Source of the DNA: a virus
DNA length: 64,000 bases
Virus record (IMG/VR): IMGVR_UViG_3300010403_000002
Span: 1 to 64,000 of that record
Strand: one strand, 5' to 3'
Below, one piece after another: positions 9,596-19,400 of this stretch. The stretch's first letter is position 1, and every line of letters starts with the position of its first letter. The notes under the pieces are model-generated. The model worked only from the letters and a program-made list of their open reading frames with translations, searched no databases and was not told where the DNA came from. The position numbers were made by a program, and so were the translations under genes.

Positions 9596-9687
9596 CGTGT
9601 AAGAGCGTAAAGAAATCCCAGAAACAGTGCCAACGCGAGCAGGAAGAGAAGAAGGTCAAGGGCTTGCTTGCGCTTTGGTGTCGCCAT
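9592..9687 (-). CDS. 31-residue single-span membrane peptide
   Basis: The ORF begins MATPKRKQALDLL, then continues with a Leu/Phe/Ala-rich span and ends ALTR. It has a basic N-terminus and one transmembrane helix. Its TGA overlaps the ATG of the GT-C-like gene (ATGA), a standard coupling arrangement. A GTAGGA site lies upstream. By analogy with phage serotype-conversion operons, where a small flippase-type membrane protein precedes the glycosyltransferase, it may assist that enzyme. It is much shorter than GtrA, so this is inference. Confidence 0.5.
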   Translation of the reverse strand: MATPKRKQALDLLLFLLALALFLGFLYALTR

Positions 9688-9733
9688 TCGCCGCACATCC
9701 TACGCCTCGTCAGTCAAAGCAGTCAATAAAGCT

Positions 9734-11746
9734 ATGCGTAAATCTATCATCATTCTGAGCCTGTTATGTGCGCTCTGCTTGAACGTCCACGCGCAAAAAG
9801 TCACCTACACGGCGGGCAAGATCGAGTATGTGAATCACGACCCGACGGGCGAAGCCTGCCAGCGTGACGCCGCGCGCAAGACCGTTGACGGAGTAGTTTA
9901 CACTTGCGCCAATGGTGTGTACGCGGCCATCGGCGGAGGCGGCGGAGGTTCGGGCACAGTCACCAACAGCGGCACGTTGACCTCTGGCAAGGCCATCATC
10001 GGCAATAGCGGTGTGCAGGTGAAGGCTAGCAAGCTGACCATCACCGACCCGGCAACGACGGCGACGCTCACCATTGCCGACAACAAGACCCTAACAGTCT
10101 CGAACACGCTCACCTTCACGGGCACCGATTCATCATCGGTAGCCTTTGGCGCGGGCGGCACGGTGCTGTACAGCGGCGGAGCACTCGGCACGCCGTCTTC
10201 CGGGACATTGACCAGCGCCACGGGCTTGCCCCTGACAACAGGCGTAACCGGTACGCTCCCGGTCGCCAATGGCGGGACAAATCTCACTGCCGCCGCTGAC
10301 GATAATGTAATGGTGGGCAACGGCACGACCTGGCAGACGAAGGCGCTCACTGACTGTCAAGATTCGAGCGGCAATCACCTTAATTACAACGCCACTACCA
10401 ACGCCTTCTCCTGCGGCACGAGCAGCAGCGGGAGCGGTCTGACGATCAATACGTCCACCATTACGGGCGGCACGACCACGCGCCTGCTCTTTGATAATGC
10501 GGGGACGGTGGGCGAGATCTCGGGGCTTACGTCAAACGGCTCGACCACGCTGGTGCAGACCAGTAACGCCGCCGCCGCCTTCGAGTCTGGCCCGAATGGC
10601 TCGACCAACCCGGTCTTCCGTCTCGTCAACAACACAGCGAGTGCGGCCACCGGCCTCTCTATTACCGGCAACGCTGCCGGCTCGGGTGTGACGCTGACGG
10701 CTCTGTCCTCTGGCTCCAATGACAGCATCAATATCGTCTCAAAGGGAACGGGGGGGGTGCGTGTCAACAGTGGCGTGCTTACCACCATTGTAAGCGAGGT
10801 TAATAACTTTTCCGTTGGCACGCCGAATGGTGCGCGCGTGGTGGTTGGCGATTTTAGTGCTGGCACGCCAGTGCTATGGGTGCAGAATGCTGCCGCTACC
10901 GTGACGGGCTATGTCGGCCACATTGACGGCTCGAACAACATAGTATTTGGGTCTTTTACCGCCCATCCGGTGGTCGTCAAGCAAAATAACGTGACGGCGC
11001 TGACGATTGACACCAGCGCCAACTTTGGCTTCGGGACGGCCACCTTCGGTACATCGGCGGCAAAGGTGCTAGCCCTTGCCAGTGGCACAGCGCCGACTTC
11101 GCAGCCCGCCGACATAGTGCAGGTGTGGTCTTCCGATTTCGCGGCTGGCGATGCCCGGCTGCGCGTCCTGAGTGAGTCCGGCGCACGCATCAGCCTTGGC
11201 AATAATGCGCTTGTCTTCGCCACGGGCACGACTGACGACACTGGTATCAAGCGCGTGGCGGCGACGGTCACAGGGTTCACTGATGGCGGAACCTCGAACC
11301 TGGGCTGGTATCAGTGGGCGGGTGAGTGCTTCCTGGCGGCAGATGCGACCAGCACGAGCGCCACGCTGGCCAATCTCTCCGGCTGCACGATCTCTGGCCT
11401 AGTCAGTGGGCGCAAGTACACCTTCGAGGCGAAGCTGTTCGCTAGCAACAGCGTAGCAGGCGAAGGCGTCAAGATTGACTTTAACGGCGGCTCGGCGACG
11501 AGCACCAACTTCATTGCTCAGTGTGAGGGCTTGGACTCCACATTGACCATCAACACTCAAGTGTCAGCACTGAACACGGCATGCTCGGCGGCCACCTTCA
11601 CGGGCAATGGGTTCATCCGCGTGACTGGCTCGTTTGAGCCGTCCGGGAGTGGCACCTTCATCCTCCGCTTTGCCGAGAACAGTGCTTCGAGCGGTACGTT
11701 GACAGTGAAGCGCGGCAGTTCGATTCGGATGTACGACAGTCCTTGA
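9734..11746 (+). CDS. Tail-fibre-like protein with signal peptide
   Basis: The 670-residue product starts at ATG 9734, where a signal peptide begins (MRKSIIILSLLCALCLNVHAQ). A short N-terminal domain with two Cys (to about residue 60) leads to a Gly6 linker. The fibre repeat follows: ALGTPSSGTLTSATGLPLTT, then GTLPVANGGTN, typical of long tail fibres. The rest is a Ser/Thr/Gly-rich beta-structured shaft. The C-terminus (about residues 520-670) resembles a carbohydrate-binding beta sandwich (FEAKLFASN, GSFEPSGSGTFILRFAENS). It is probably an adhesin or fibre. Confidence 0.8.
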   Translation: MRKSIIILSLLCALCLNVHAQKVTYTAGKIEYVNHDPTGEACQRDAARKTVDGVVYTCANGVYAAIGGGGGGSGTVTNSGTLTSGKAIIGNSGVQVKASKLTITDPATTATLTIADNKTLTVSNTLTFTGTDSSSVAFGAGGTVLYSGGALGTPSSGTLTSATGLPLTTGVTGTLPVANGGTNLTAAADDNVMVGNGTTWQTKALTDCQDSSGNHLNYNATTNAFSCGTSSSGSGLTINTSTITGGTTTRLLFDNAGTVGEISGLTSNGSTTLVQTSNAAAAFESGPNGSTNPVFRLVNNTASAATGLSITGNAAGSGVTLTALSSGSNDSINIVSKGTGGVRVNSGVLTTIVSEVNNFSVGTPNGARVVVGDFSAGTPVLWVQNAAATVTGYVGHIDGSNNIVFGSFTAHPVVVKQNNVTALTIDTSANFGFGTATFGTSAAKVLALASGTAPTSQPADIVQVWSSDFAAGDARLRVLSESGARISLGNNALVFATGTTDDTGIKRVAATVTGFTDGGTSNLGWYQWAGECFLAADATSTSATLANLSGCTISGLVSGRKYTFEAKLFASNSVAGEGVKIDFNGGSATSTNFIAQCEGLDSTLTINTQVSALNTACSAATFTGNGFIRVTGSFEPSGSGTFILRFAENSASSGTLTVKRGSSIRMYDSP

Positions 11747-11800
11747 TGTGTCTCAGTCTTGAGCGCGTCCGCCTGGTTCCTCTTCTTACCTATATCTCAA

Positions 11801-13264
11801 ATGAAAAGACTTCTTGTTATTGCTAGTTTGTTGCTGGCCGCGCTGCCTGTGTGCGCGCAAGTGCCAGCCAACATCCAGGGCGCGACCGTGGGCGCACTCC
11901 CGACGGCCTCCGCTAATACGGGGAAGGTGTACGTCGTGACTGACGGTCTGACGGCGGGCGACTGTGCTGTGGGTGGTGGCTCGACGCGCGTCCTCTGCCG
12001 CTCGGATGGCTCTACGTGGACGGCGCTTGGTGATGGCAACACTGGCAGCGGCAATCCGTTCGCAGACTCGACGGCGATCATTAAAGGCAGTGGCGACGCC
12101 TCGAAGCTGTTGCGCATCGAGGTGGACGGCTTCACGTCAGGGCAGACGCGCGTAGTTACACCGCCCGACAGTGACACTAAGCTGCCGATTGCCGATCAGT
12201 TCTTAACCTTCACGGGGCCGACCGCCGCACGCACCTACACGATGCCCGATGCGAATCGGACGCTTACCAGCACGGCGGATAATCTCTCAGTATTTGCGGC
12301 GACGACCTCCGCGCAGTTGCGGGGCGTGCTGAGTGACGAGGTTGGGAGCGGGGCAGCAGTCTTCGAGAACGCGAATGCGACGTTAGGCAATATTACGGTA
12401 AGTGGCTGTACGGGGTGTGGTGGCGGTGGCGCGTCTGACGGCTCTGGCACTGAATTACAACGCACTGATGGCGCGGGCGGGTTTGTGAAGGTAACAGGAA
12501 GCAGTGTGAGCGGTGGGGCGGTCACGCTAGCATCGCCGCTAACCATCGCTGACAATGCTGCCGTTATATCACTGAGCCTGACTACTACACACACGGTTGG
12601 CAGTTATTTGTCTTTTAATAGCGGCGGGTCGCGTTTGATAGGCAACACCGGAAGCGGTTCCGGTGTTGGCGCAGATAAGTTTAGTATATATGGTGGCAGC
12701 CATGTCTTTCTAGTTGATTTTGCAAGTGGTGTAACAGGCATCAACCAGACTGGTGCCTCGGCTCAGTTGCACGTAACTTCAGGTTCAGCGTCTCGCGTTA
12801 CCGCGATCTTCCAGGCTGCGGCAAGCGATTCAGTAGATAAAATTCAAGTGCAAGAAAGCGATGGCACTGTCAAGTTCGCAGTAGACAAAGACGGCAATGC
12901 CCTTATTGGCGCGGCTGGTTCGCCGTCCGCCAACGGCGGGAAGGTGCTAGCCTTCGGCGACAATGGTTCAACTAATCCCACGATGGCATCTAACACTGCG
13001 GGCATATTTGCTAAGGACGTGAGCGGCACGGTTGAGGCTTTTGCAGTGGACGAAGCCGGAAACTCAACGCAAATATCTCCTCATCGCCCTGGCACGGATC
13101 AATGGTACTTCTACAGTTGTAACTCACGCACTGGCCGCTGTGTTGAGGTGGATATGGAAAAGCTGGTCAGGACTGTAGAGAGTAAGCTAAACGTCAAGCT
13201 AATGAAGGAATGGTACGAACAGCCCAACTTGTTTCAACCACCTTCAGGGAGCGTGTACAAATGA
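11801..13264 (+). CDS. Tail-fibre-like protein with signal peptide
   Basis: The 487-residue product has a signal peptide (MKRLLVIASLLLAALPVCAQ). Residues about 20-70 form a small module with GKVYVVTDG and CAVGGGSTRVLCRSDGSTW, shared with the fibre at 14075 (paralogous N-termini). A TRTYTMPDANRTL fibre motif, a Gly-rich linker and a Ser/Gly shaft follow. The C-terminus is charged (VEVDMEKLVRTVESKL) and may form a trimeric coiled coil. Its TGA overlaps the next ATG (ATGA). Confidence 0.8.
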   Translation: MKRLLVIASLLLAALPVCAQVPANIQGATVGALPTASANTGKVYVVTDGLTAGDCAVGGGSTRVLCRSDGSTWTALGDGNTGSGNPFADSTAIIKGSGDASKLLRIEVDGFTSGQTRVVTPPDSDTKLPIADQFLTFTGPTAARTYTMPDANRTLTSTADNLSVFAATTSAQLRGVLSDEVGSGAAVFENANATLGNITVSGCTGCGGGGASDGSGTELQRTDGAGGFVKVTGSSVSGGAVTLASPLTIADNAAVISLSLTTTHTVGSYLSFNSGGSRLIGNTGSGSGVGADKFSIYGGSHVFLVDFASGVTGINQTGASAQLHVTSGSASRVTAIFQAAASDSVDKIQVQESDGTVKFAVDKDGNALIGAAGSPSANGGKVLAFGDNGSTNPTMASNTAGIFAKDVSGTVEAFAVDEAGNSTQISPHRPGTDQWYFYSCNSRTGRCVEVDMEKLVRTVESKLNVKLMKEWYEQPNLFQPPSGSVYK

Positions 13265-13647
13265 AAAAGAATCTAGTTATTGTACTGTTACTCTGTTTCA
13301 GCCTAAATCCGTGGGCGTCTCGCGCGGGTGACATTGGCGGTGCGCGCGTAGTAACGCCCACGCCCGGTTCTACCGTCACTATCACAATTAGCACCGACGC
13401 CAGGCACACAATCGCAACCTGGACGGCTGCGGAGGCCGAGACCGTCAACGTCTCAGGTACGCCGCTGGATGGCGCAACAATGACCTGGATCATCGTAAAC
13501 GATGCCACATTGGGGCGTGTTATCACGTTAGGCACTGGCACACTCGGCATTGGTATCGTCACTGGCATTATCAGCAAGAAATCAACCATCGCCTTCGTCG
13601 CTTATGGTGGAACGTTCCATGAGACTGGACGGGCGGTTGGCCTGTAG
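13261..13647 (+). CDS. Secreted stand-alone fibre C-terminal domain
   Basis: The 128-residue product starts at the ATG overlapping the previous stop. A signal peptide (MKKNLVIVLLLCFSLNPWASRA) is followed by one beta domain with TWTAAEAETVNVSGTPLDG and GRVITLGTGTLG. That pattern is normally seen at the C-terminus of longer phage fibres. Here it stands alone, so it may be a detachable tip or cap that assembles on the product of the upstream gene. Confidence 0.65.
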   Translation: MKKNLVIVLLLCFSLNPWASRAGDIGGARVVTPTPGSTVTITISTDARHTIATWTAAEAETVNVSGTPLDGATMTWIIVNDATLGRVITLGTGTLGIGIVTGIISKKSTIAFVAYGGTFHETGRAVGL

Positions 13648-13660
13648 TATGGAGGACATA

Positions 13661-14071
13661 ATGTACAAATGGTTCAATGGTAAATGGCAGATGCGTATGC
13701 TGGCCTGTGTGATTGGCCTGGTGGTCGCGTTTAGCGGCGGCGCAATTACAGGGCAGGTTCCCACTAACACAATCCTGACTATCAAGAATGCCAACGGTGC
13801 GGTGCTCAGTGGCGTCACCTATCCTGATGCTTTCCTCATTGCCTTCAAAGACAGTGCATCAAAGACGGAAATGATTGATGCCTTTGCCTCAGCATACGGG
13901 TATCAGGCAACTATCAATGGCTCACCCAATCCGCAAACCAAATTATTATTTGCGGCAGAGAAGCTGAACGGGTACTTACGAGATATTTATAGAGCAGAGC
14001 AGATTAGGACGGCTGCCGCCACTGCCAGCGCGACTGCCGCCGCAACTGCCGATACGAAATTTCCACAATAG
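13661..14071 (+). CDS. Membrane-anchored or secreted hypothetical protein
   Basis: The 136-residue product starts at an ATG 5 nt after GGAGG. The N-terminus has a charged-aromatic stretch, then a hydrophobic segment (MLACVIGLVVAFSGGAITG). The mature part ends in an Ala/Thr-rich tail (TAAATASATAAATADT). It lies between two fibre-domain genes in the same operon. No family is recognised. Confidence 0.6.
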   Translation: MYKWFNGKWQMRMLACVIGLVVAFSGGAITGQVPTNTILTIKNANGAVLSGVTYPDAFLIAFKDSASKTEMIDAFASAYGYQATINGSPNPQTKLLFAAEKLNGYLRDIYRAEQIRTAAATASATAAATADTKFPQ

Positions 14072-14074
14072 CTT

Positions 14075-15286
14075 ATGAAACCAGCGATACAAGTTGTTAC
14101 TCTATGGTTTCTGCTTGGCGCGCTCGGAATGGCGCAGGTGCCAGAGAACCCTAAGCAGGTTATCGTTTCCGGCTTACCTAGTTCGGCGGCTGGCAAAGAC
14201 AAGGTGTATCTCGTTACCGACGCGAGCAGCACATCGGACTGCACGGTGGGCGGCGGCTCGTTGCGCGTCAAGTGCCTGTCCAACGGCTCGACCTGGCTCA
14301 GTCTGACGGCTGATTATGTTCCCAAGTCTGTACAGATCAACGGGAATACACTCAACACCGATGTCACGATCACCGACGCGAACCTCTCCACGTCGGATGT
14401 GACGACGAACAACGCCACAGCATCAAAGCACGGCTTCTTGATGAAGCTAAGTGGGTCATCGTCTGATGTGCTCAAAGGTGATGGCACTTGGGGCACGGTA
14501 AGCGGCGCGGCACATAATCTGCTTTCGTCCACGCACAGCGATACAACCACTGCCTCGGCAACGCGCGGCGATGGGCTGTTCGCGGTGGGCGCAACTCCAA
14601 CTTGGCAGCGGGTTGCCAAGCCCTCGGTTACTGGTGGCTATTTCAAGTGGAACGGCACTGATATAGTCGCGTCCACTCTGGCGGCAGCCGGGACAGGTTC
14701 TTGCACCAATCAGGTCGTCACGGCTGAGAATGCCGACGCTGCGCCGACTTGTACAACGCTCACGTCCAGCTATGTCAACACCTCGATTGCCCAAACCGGC
14801 GTTGACATAAACACCTCACATCAGGTCACAGCCACGCACTTATCCGCCGCGCTGCCCATTGCTCAAGGGGGAACAGCGAACACGACCGGCGTGCAGACCT
14901 ATGTGATGTTCAGCACGACAACAGCCCCGGCTTGTAGTAACGGCGGCGGCACTACGACATTCATCGGTATAAGTGGCGCGGGTAACACAACGGAAACGAG
15001 TGTGTCTCGCTACGTAGTACCCCTGGCTGGCACGGTGAAGAATCTTCGGGTGTGGTTGGGTGCTGGGGTTCCATCAAGTGAAAGTGCCGCCGCGAAGGTA
15101 GTTTTGAACGGCTCTGCTCAAGCAAATCCCACTTGTTCAATTGCTGCGGCTGGTACGACTTGCAATGATACGAGTAATACTCTCGCTGTTGTGGCAGGTG
15201 ACACGCTCAATGTCCAAATCAATTGCTCTGGTGGCACTAGCGCATTAAACGCACGAGCAGCAATCAGCTTTACGATTCAGCAATAA
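14075..15286 (+). CDS. Tail-fibre-like protein with signal peptide
   Basis: The 403-residue product has a signal-like N-terminus (MKPAIQVVTLWFLLGALGMAQ). Residues 21-80 repeat the module of the fibre at 11801 (KVYLVTDA, CTVGGGSLRVKCLSNGSTW). The mid part has the fibre signatures ASKHGFLMKLSGSSSDVLKG and AAHNLLSSTHSDTT, and later LPIAQGGTANTTG. The C-terminal domain of about 120 residues has four Cys that could form disulfides outside the cytoplasm. It is the last gene of the signal-peptide fibre cassette; the next gene follows after 15 nt and has no signal. Confidence 0.8.
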   Translation: MKPAIQVVTLWFLLGALGMAQVPENPKQVIVSGLPSSAAGKDKVYLVTDASSTSDCTVGGGSLRVKCLSNGSTWLSLTADYVPKSVQINGNTLNTDVTITDANLSTSDVTTNNATASKHGFLMKLSGSSSDVLKGDGTWGTVSGAAHNLLSSTHSDTTTASATRGDGLFAVGATPTWQRVAKPSVTGGYFKWNGTDIVASTLAAAGTGSCTNQVVTAENADAAPTCTTLTSSYVNTSIAQTGVDINTSHQVTATHLSAALPIAQGGTANTTGVQTYVMFSTTTAPACSNGGGTTTFIGISGAGNTTETSVSRYVVPLAGTVKNLRVWLGAGVPSSESAAAKVVLNGSAQANPTCSIAAAGTTCNDTSNTLAVVAGDTLNVQINCSGGTSALNARAAISFTIQQ

Positions 15287-15301
15287 GGCAGAGACAACAC
15301 C

Positions 15302-16477
15302 ATGCCATTTTGGGACATATTCCGAAACGCAGGTCGGCGTGTGGGCGACTTGTTCGACGAAGAAGAATTGCTGCGGACGCCTGGCATCAATCCAGACGTG
15401 CAGCATCCGCTCCGCCGTCCGCTCATCAATCGCCCGCAGGCTTCCCCCGTGCTCGACGACGGCTTGCGCGACGATGCACCAATGGCGACACGTCCTCGCT
15501 TGGCCGTGCCACCTGCCGAGCTGGAGACGAGTCCGGCAACGCGACCGCGCACTGTTGCACCGCAAGCTGATTTCAACCCGCAGCCCGCGCTGGGCGCATC
15601 GCGCCCGCGCTTCGCGGACGAGTACGACAACACGCGCCACGAAGCGTTGCTCGGCTTGGACGAGAAGGCGCGACAACCGGGTGGACGGCGCAAACTGGCC
15701 TTGCAGAATGCGCTGCTTGGCGCGCTGAGCGGTATCGCCAATGCGTCGCGCAACCCTCACGCAGGCTGGCGCGAGATGTTGGCCGGGGCTGCGGGCGGAG
15801 CGGGAACCGCCGGGATCGTGAGCGCTGCGCGTCCCGACCTGGGCGCAAACCTGAATTGGGAAATGGTGGGCCGTCCGCGCTATGAGCAGGAGCGGGAGCG
15901 GCGCGACATTGAGAGCACGCGCGTGCTGAAGCGGCGCAAAGGAGAGGCCGAACTGGCGACGGAGGAGTCACAGCGCCGCAACTATGAAGACCAAATGACA
16001 ATGCGTGGGCGCGAGAGTAGCAGGCAGGATGAAGAACTCCGGCTGCGACAGCGGCAGACCGAGCAGCAACTCAAGCTCGAGCAAGCCAGGCTGGAAGCCG
16101 TCCAGCGTGGCACTCCCTCGCGGGTTGACCTCGAAGAAGACGATGGCACGGTGAGCACTTACAACATCTTCCCCGACGGCACACAGGTCTATTTAGGTAA
16201 AGCGGCGCGCGATCTCTACGAGCGCCGACAGGCGACGACCAGCCAGGCCAATACGCAGGCGCGCATCCAGGCAGGCGACCGCCGCACCGATAAGCAGATA
16301 GCTGCTGGTGATCGCCGGGCGCAGAGCCGGGCAACAGCCCCGCGAGCGTCAAGAGCTAAGCCTATAACATACGTCCCGCGCGCAGAGGTTGAGCAGTACG
16401 CCAAGGATCGCGGCAAGACCTTTGAACAAGCCCTGTCCGACTTGATGAATCTGGGCTACAGGCTGGCACCAAAGTAA
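15302..16477 (+). CDS. Coiled-coil structural protein (internal virion type)
   Basis: The 391-residue product has no signal peptide. An amphipathic N-terminus (MPFWDIFRNAGRRVGDLF) is followed by a Pro/Arg-rich linker and a short hydrophobic Gly/Ala region (ALLGALSGIANA, AGAAGGAGTAGIV). A long charged coiled coil (about residues 195-265) rich in Arg, Glu and Gln comes next. Directly upstream of the giant polyvalent protein, it fits an ejected internal virion or neck protein. No specific family is recognised. Confidence 0.55.
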   Translation: MPFWDIFRNAGRRVGDLFDEEELLRTPGINPDVQHPLRRPLINRPQASPVLDDGLRDDAPMATRPRLAVPPAELETSPATRPRTVAPQADFNPQPALGASRPRFADEYDNTRHEALLGLDEKARQPGGRRKLALQNALLGALSGIANASRNPHAGWREMLAGAAGGAGTAGIVSAARPDLGANLNWEMVGRPRYEQERERRDIESTRVLKRRKGEAELATEESQRRNYEDQMTMRGRESSRQDEELRLRQRQTEQQLKLEQARLEAVQRGTPSRVDLEEDDGTVSTYNIFPDGTQVYLGKAARDLYERRQATTSQANTQARIQAGDRRTDKQIAAGDRRAQSRATAPRASRAKPITYVPRAEVEQYAKDRGKTFEQALSDLMNLGYRLAPK

Positions 16478-16482
16478 CAGTA

Positions 16483-19400
16483 ATGCCACAAGACGCTTTC
16501 GCACAATGGCGCGCGGAGCGGCGCAAGACGGGGAAGCCTGCACCAGCCCCGACTCCTTTGGATGATCTGACGGAGTTTGCGCGTGCGCGTGGCGCAACCG
16601 TCACGAGCACCAATCGTGGCCGCCACAATCCAGGCAGCGCGCATTACGACAACCGGGCGATTGATGTGCGCACACGCGACCGCTCGCCCGCCGAAGTCGA
16701 GGCGTTGATGAATGACGCTGAGTCTTCGGGTTATGCCGTGCGTGACGAACGGCAACGTCCGTCCGGTCAGCAGGTCTGGGGCGGGCCGCACTTGCACCTT
16801 GAAGCGCAGGAGCCGCCCGACGACTTTGCGCAGTGGCGCGCAGAACGGCAACGCCCGCAACCTCGCAATGAGCCGCAGATAGGCCCGCGCGTCGCACAGC
16901 CAGCGACCGCAACCGATCCCTTTGAGCGGCAGCAGCCTGTCAGCATCGGTGGCCGCCCGCTCGTCACCCCAACACAGCCAGTCAAGCTACCCGCTGTTAA
17001 TCTGCGTGAGGCGCGTCGCCAGGCTCGTGATTTTACCGTTCCGCCCGAGCTGCAATCTCCCACTCCCGAACAATTCCAGAACGAGTTACAAGCTACGCGC
17101 ATCCAGCGCGAGCAGGCACGGCAGGCCTATGTCGCACAGCAACAGGCCAAGGTCGCAGGGCAGGGCAGGCTCGCAGAAGCCGGGACACGCTTCGCGCGCA
17201 GCGCAGCTAAGTCAACCGTCGCCCCGTTGGAGATGATCGCTGCCAGCCAGCCGACGGAGATTGGCGAAGAGGCGGTGAGGCGAGCGTCCGGACTGCCGCA
17301 GCTCGATACCGCGCTTGATGAATACTTGCCGGTTGATCCGAGCAAGCGGATGACGGCCAATCCGCTTGACCCGGACTTCTACTCGGTCACGATCCCGGAG
17401 GTCGCGGGCAACGTTGTCCCGATGATCGCTACCGGTAAAGTGCTGCCAGGCGGGCTAGCCTCGCGACTTGGCGCGACGGCAACCGGGATGATGCAGGCTG
17501 GGGGGCAGGGCTACCGTGAAGCGCGCGAATCCGGGGCAACCCGCGAACAGGCTCAGCGCCACGCCGGAGCCGAAGGCGTGATCGCTACGACAGAGATGCT
17601 GGGCGGCCAGGCGGCGCTCGGCAGTGCAGTGCGTCCCGTGGCGCGCGAGGTCGCTAAGGACATTGCCAAGGACGTAGGCCAAGAGGCTTATCAGCAGTGG
17701 CTCTCGAACCTCAACGCGGCTGATTACTCGAAGATTGACCCGCAGCGCGGCGAGTTCGAGGACGTGCCAGTCAGCGCGGTGGGTGGCGCACTGGTCAGCG
17801 GCGGGATGAACGCTGCGCACGCTGGCGCGCAACGTTTTGCCGGGAATCGCGCACAGGCCAGAGACACCGCCACCGTGCAGCAAGAACCCCTCGCGCCGCC
17901 ACAGATGCAGCGCACGGGCCAGTTGCGACCCACGCAGGTTGTCCCGCGCGCACAATTGGAGATGGCAGCCAGGCAGGGCACAGCGCCGCAGGCTGCACCA
18001 CAAGCCGCACCAGGAGCCGAGGAAAACCCGCTCGAGGCCTTCTTGCGCGAGCGGACGGGGAAGCTGGCTGAAGTAGCGCCAGCCGCTGAAGTAGAGAAGC
18101 CCTTGAGTGCGATTGCGCGCCGCAAGCTCGCGCAGGAGCAAACACTGCGCGAACGTCAGACACAGGCTCAGCAGAGCAATATGGATGCTGCTGATCAGCG
18201 CGCGGAGATGCTGCGGCGCGGTGATCTGGCGGGCGCGGCTGACCTACTGGCCGGGGAACTGGAAGTCATCGGCACGCAGTTGAAGGATGCGCGCAAGCTG
18301 GGCGATGTTGAGATGCAGCGCCGCCTGGTGGTATCGCGGCAAGCTGCTGAGCGCCAATATGACGAATTGCAGGCGCAAATCAAGCAGCAACAGCGCGCTG
18401 TACGTCCCGTGGCTCCGCCCAAGGCTGCCAGGCCACCCAGAGTGCCGCCGAGCGCCGAGAACGAGCCTCCACAGGTACAGCAGCGGGCGAACGCGCCAAC
18501 GGCTGAAGCGCCGCAGCAATCGGGCAAACTGCTCCGCTCGGTGGTCAACCCCGAAGGCGGGGTGCCTGTCGTGCAGCGGGCGACGCCGAGTTTTGAGAAC
18601 CTGGCCGAGCGTGAGGGTCGTCGCGAGTTCAACAGCGAAGAACTGGAAGGGAATCGTAACCTCTGGCAGTTCGTGAAAAAGCAGGGTGGCGTGCAGCGCA
18701 GCGTCGCCAATCGGGGCGAGTTGAGCTATCTGGTCGGCAGGGAAGGCGGTGCGCCCGGTGTAGTGAGCGATGCCGGGCTGCCAGTGGACGAAATGCGGCG
18801 CTACGCGAATGAGGCAGGCTTTGGGCCTTACGAGACCGAAGACGACTTCTTGCAGGCGCTGCGGAGAGGCCGGAACGAGTTTTCAAACGCGCGCCGTGTG
18901 AGCCGCTCGCTGGCTGACGAAGAAGAGGCTTACTACAGACAGAAGGGAAGCGCGGCGATGGAAGCCCCGGAGTCACCATCGCCGCTGAGTCAATGGGAAG
19001 TCCGGCGACAGGCTGCGGAAGACAAGGCTGTCGACCTGCGCCAGCGCATGATGGATGTCAATGACCAATTAACGCAAGTTGCAGTTGGGCGAGCACGCCT
19101 CTCGGACAGCGAGCAAGAGAGGTTACAACATGACCACATCTACCTAAAGCAGCAATATGCAGAAGCTCAGCAACGATTGCGCGATCTCGAACAGGCAGAG
19201 CCAGGCGAGCACTCGCCCCATATGCAACAAGAGGCTGAGTCCTTAGCGGGTGTAGTGTTTACACCCAGTAAGCCCGCCGAACAAATGACGCGGGCTGAAT
19301 GGGAAGCGCAGCCTGCAGACTGGAAGCGCAAGAACGACCATGAACTTGCCATCATCAAAGCCCTGAAGCACGGCCAGTCTGTCCCTGGTGAGGTCTTGGC

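Noticed and set aside
1-15286. Diversity-generating retroelement acting on fibre genes
   Set aside because: No reverse transcriptase and no template/variable repeat pair was seen in the window.
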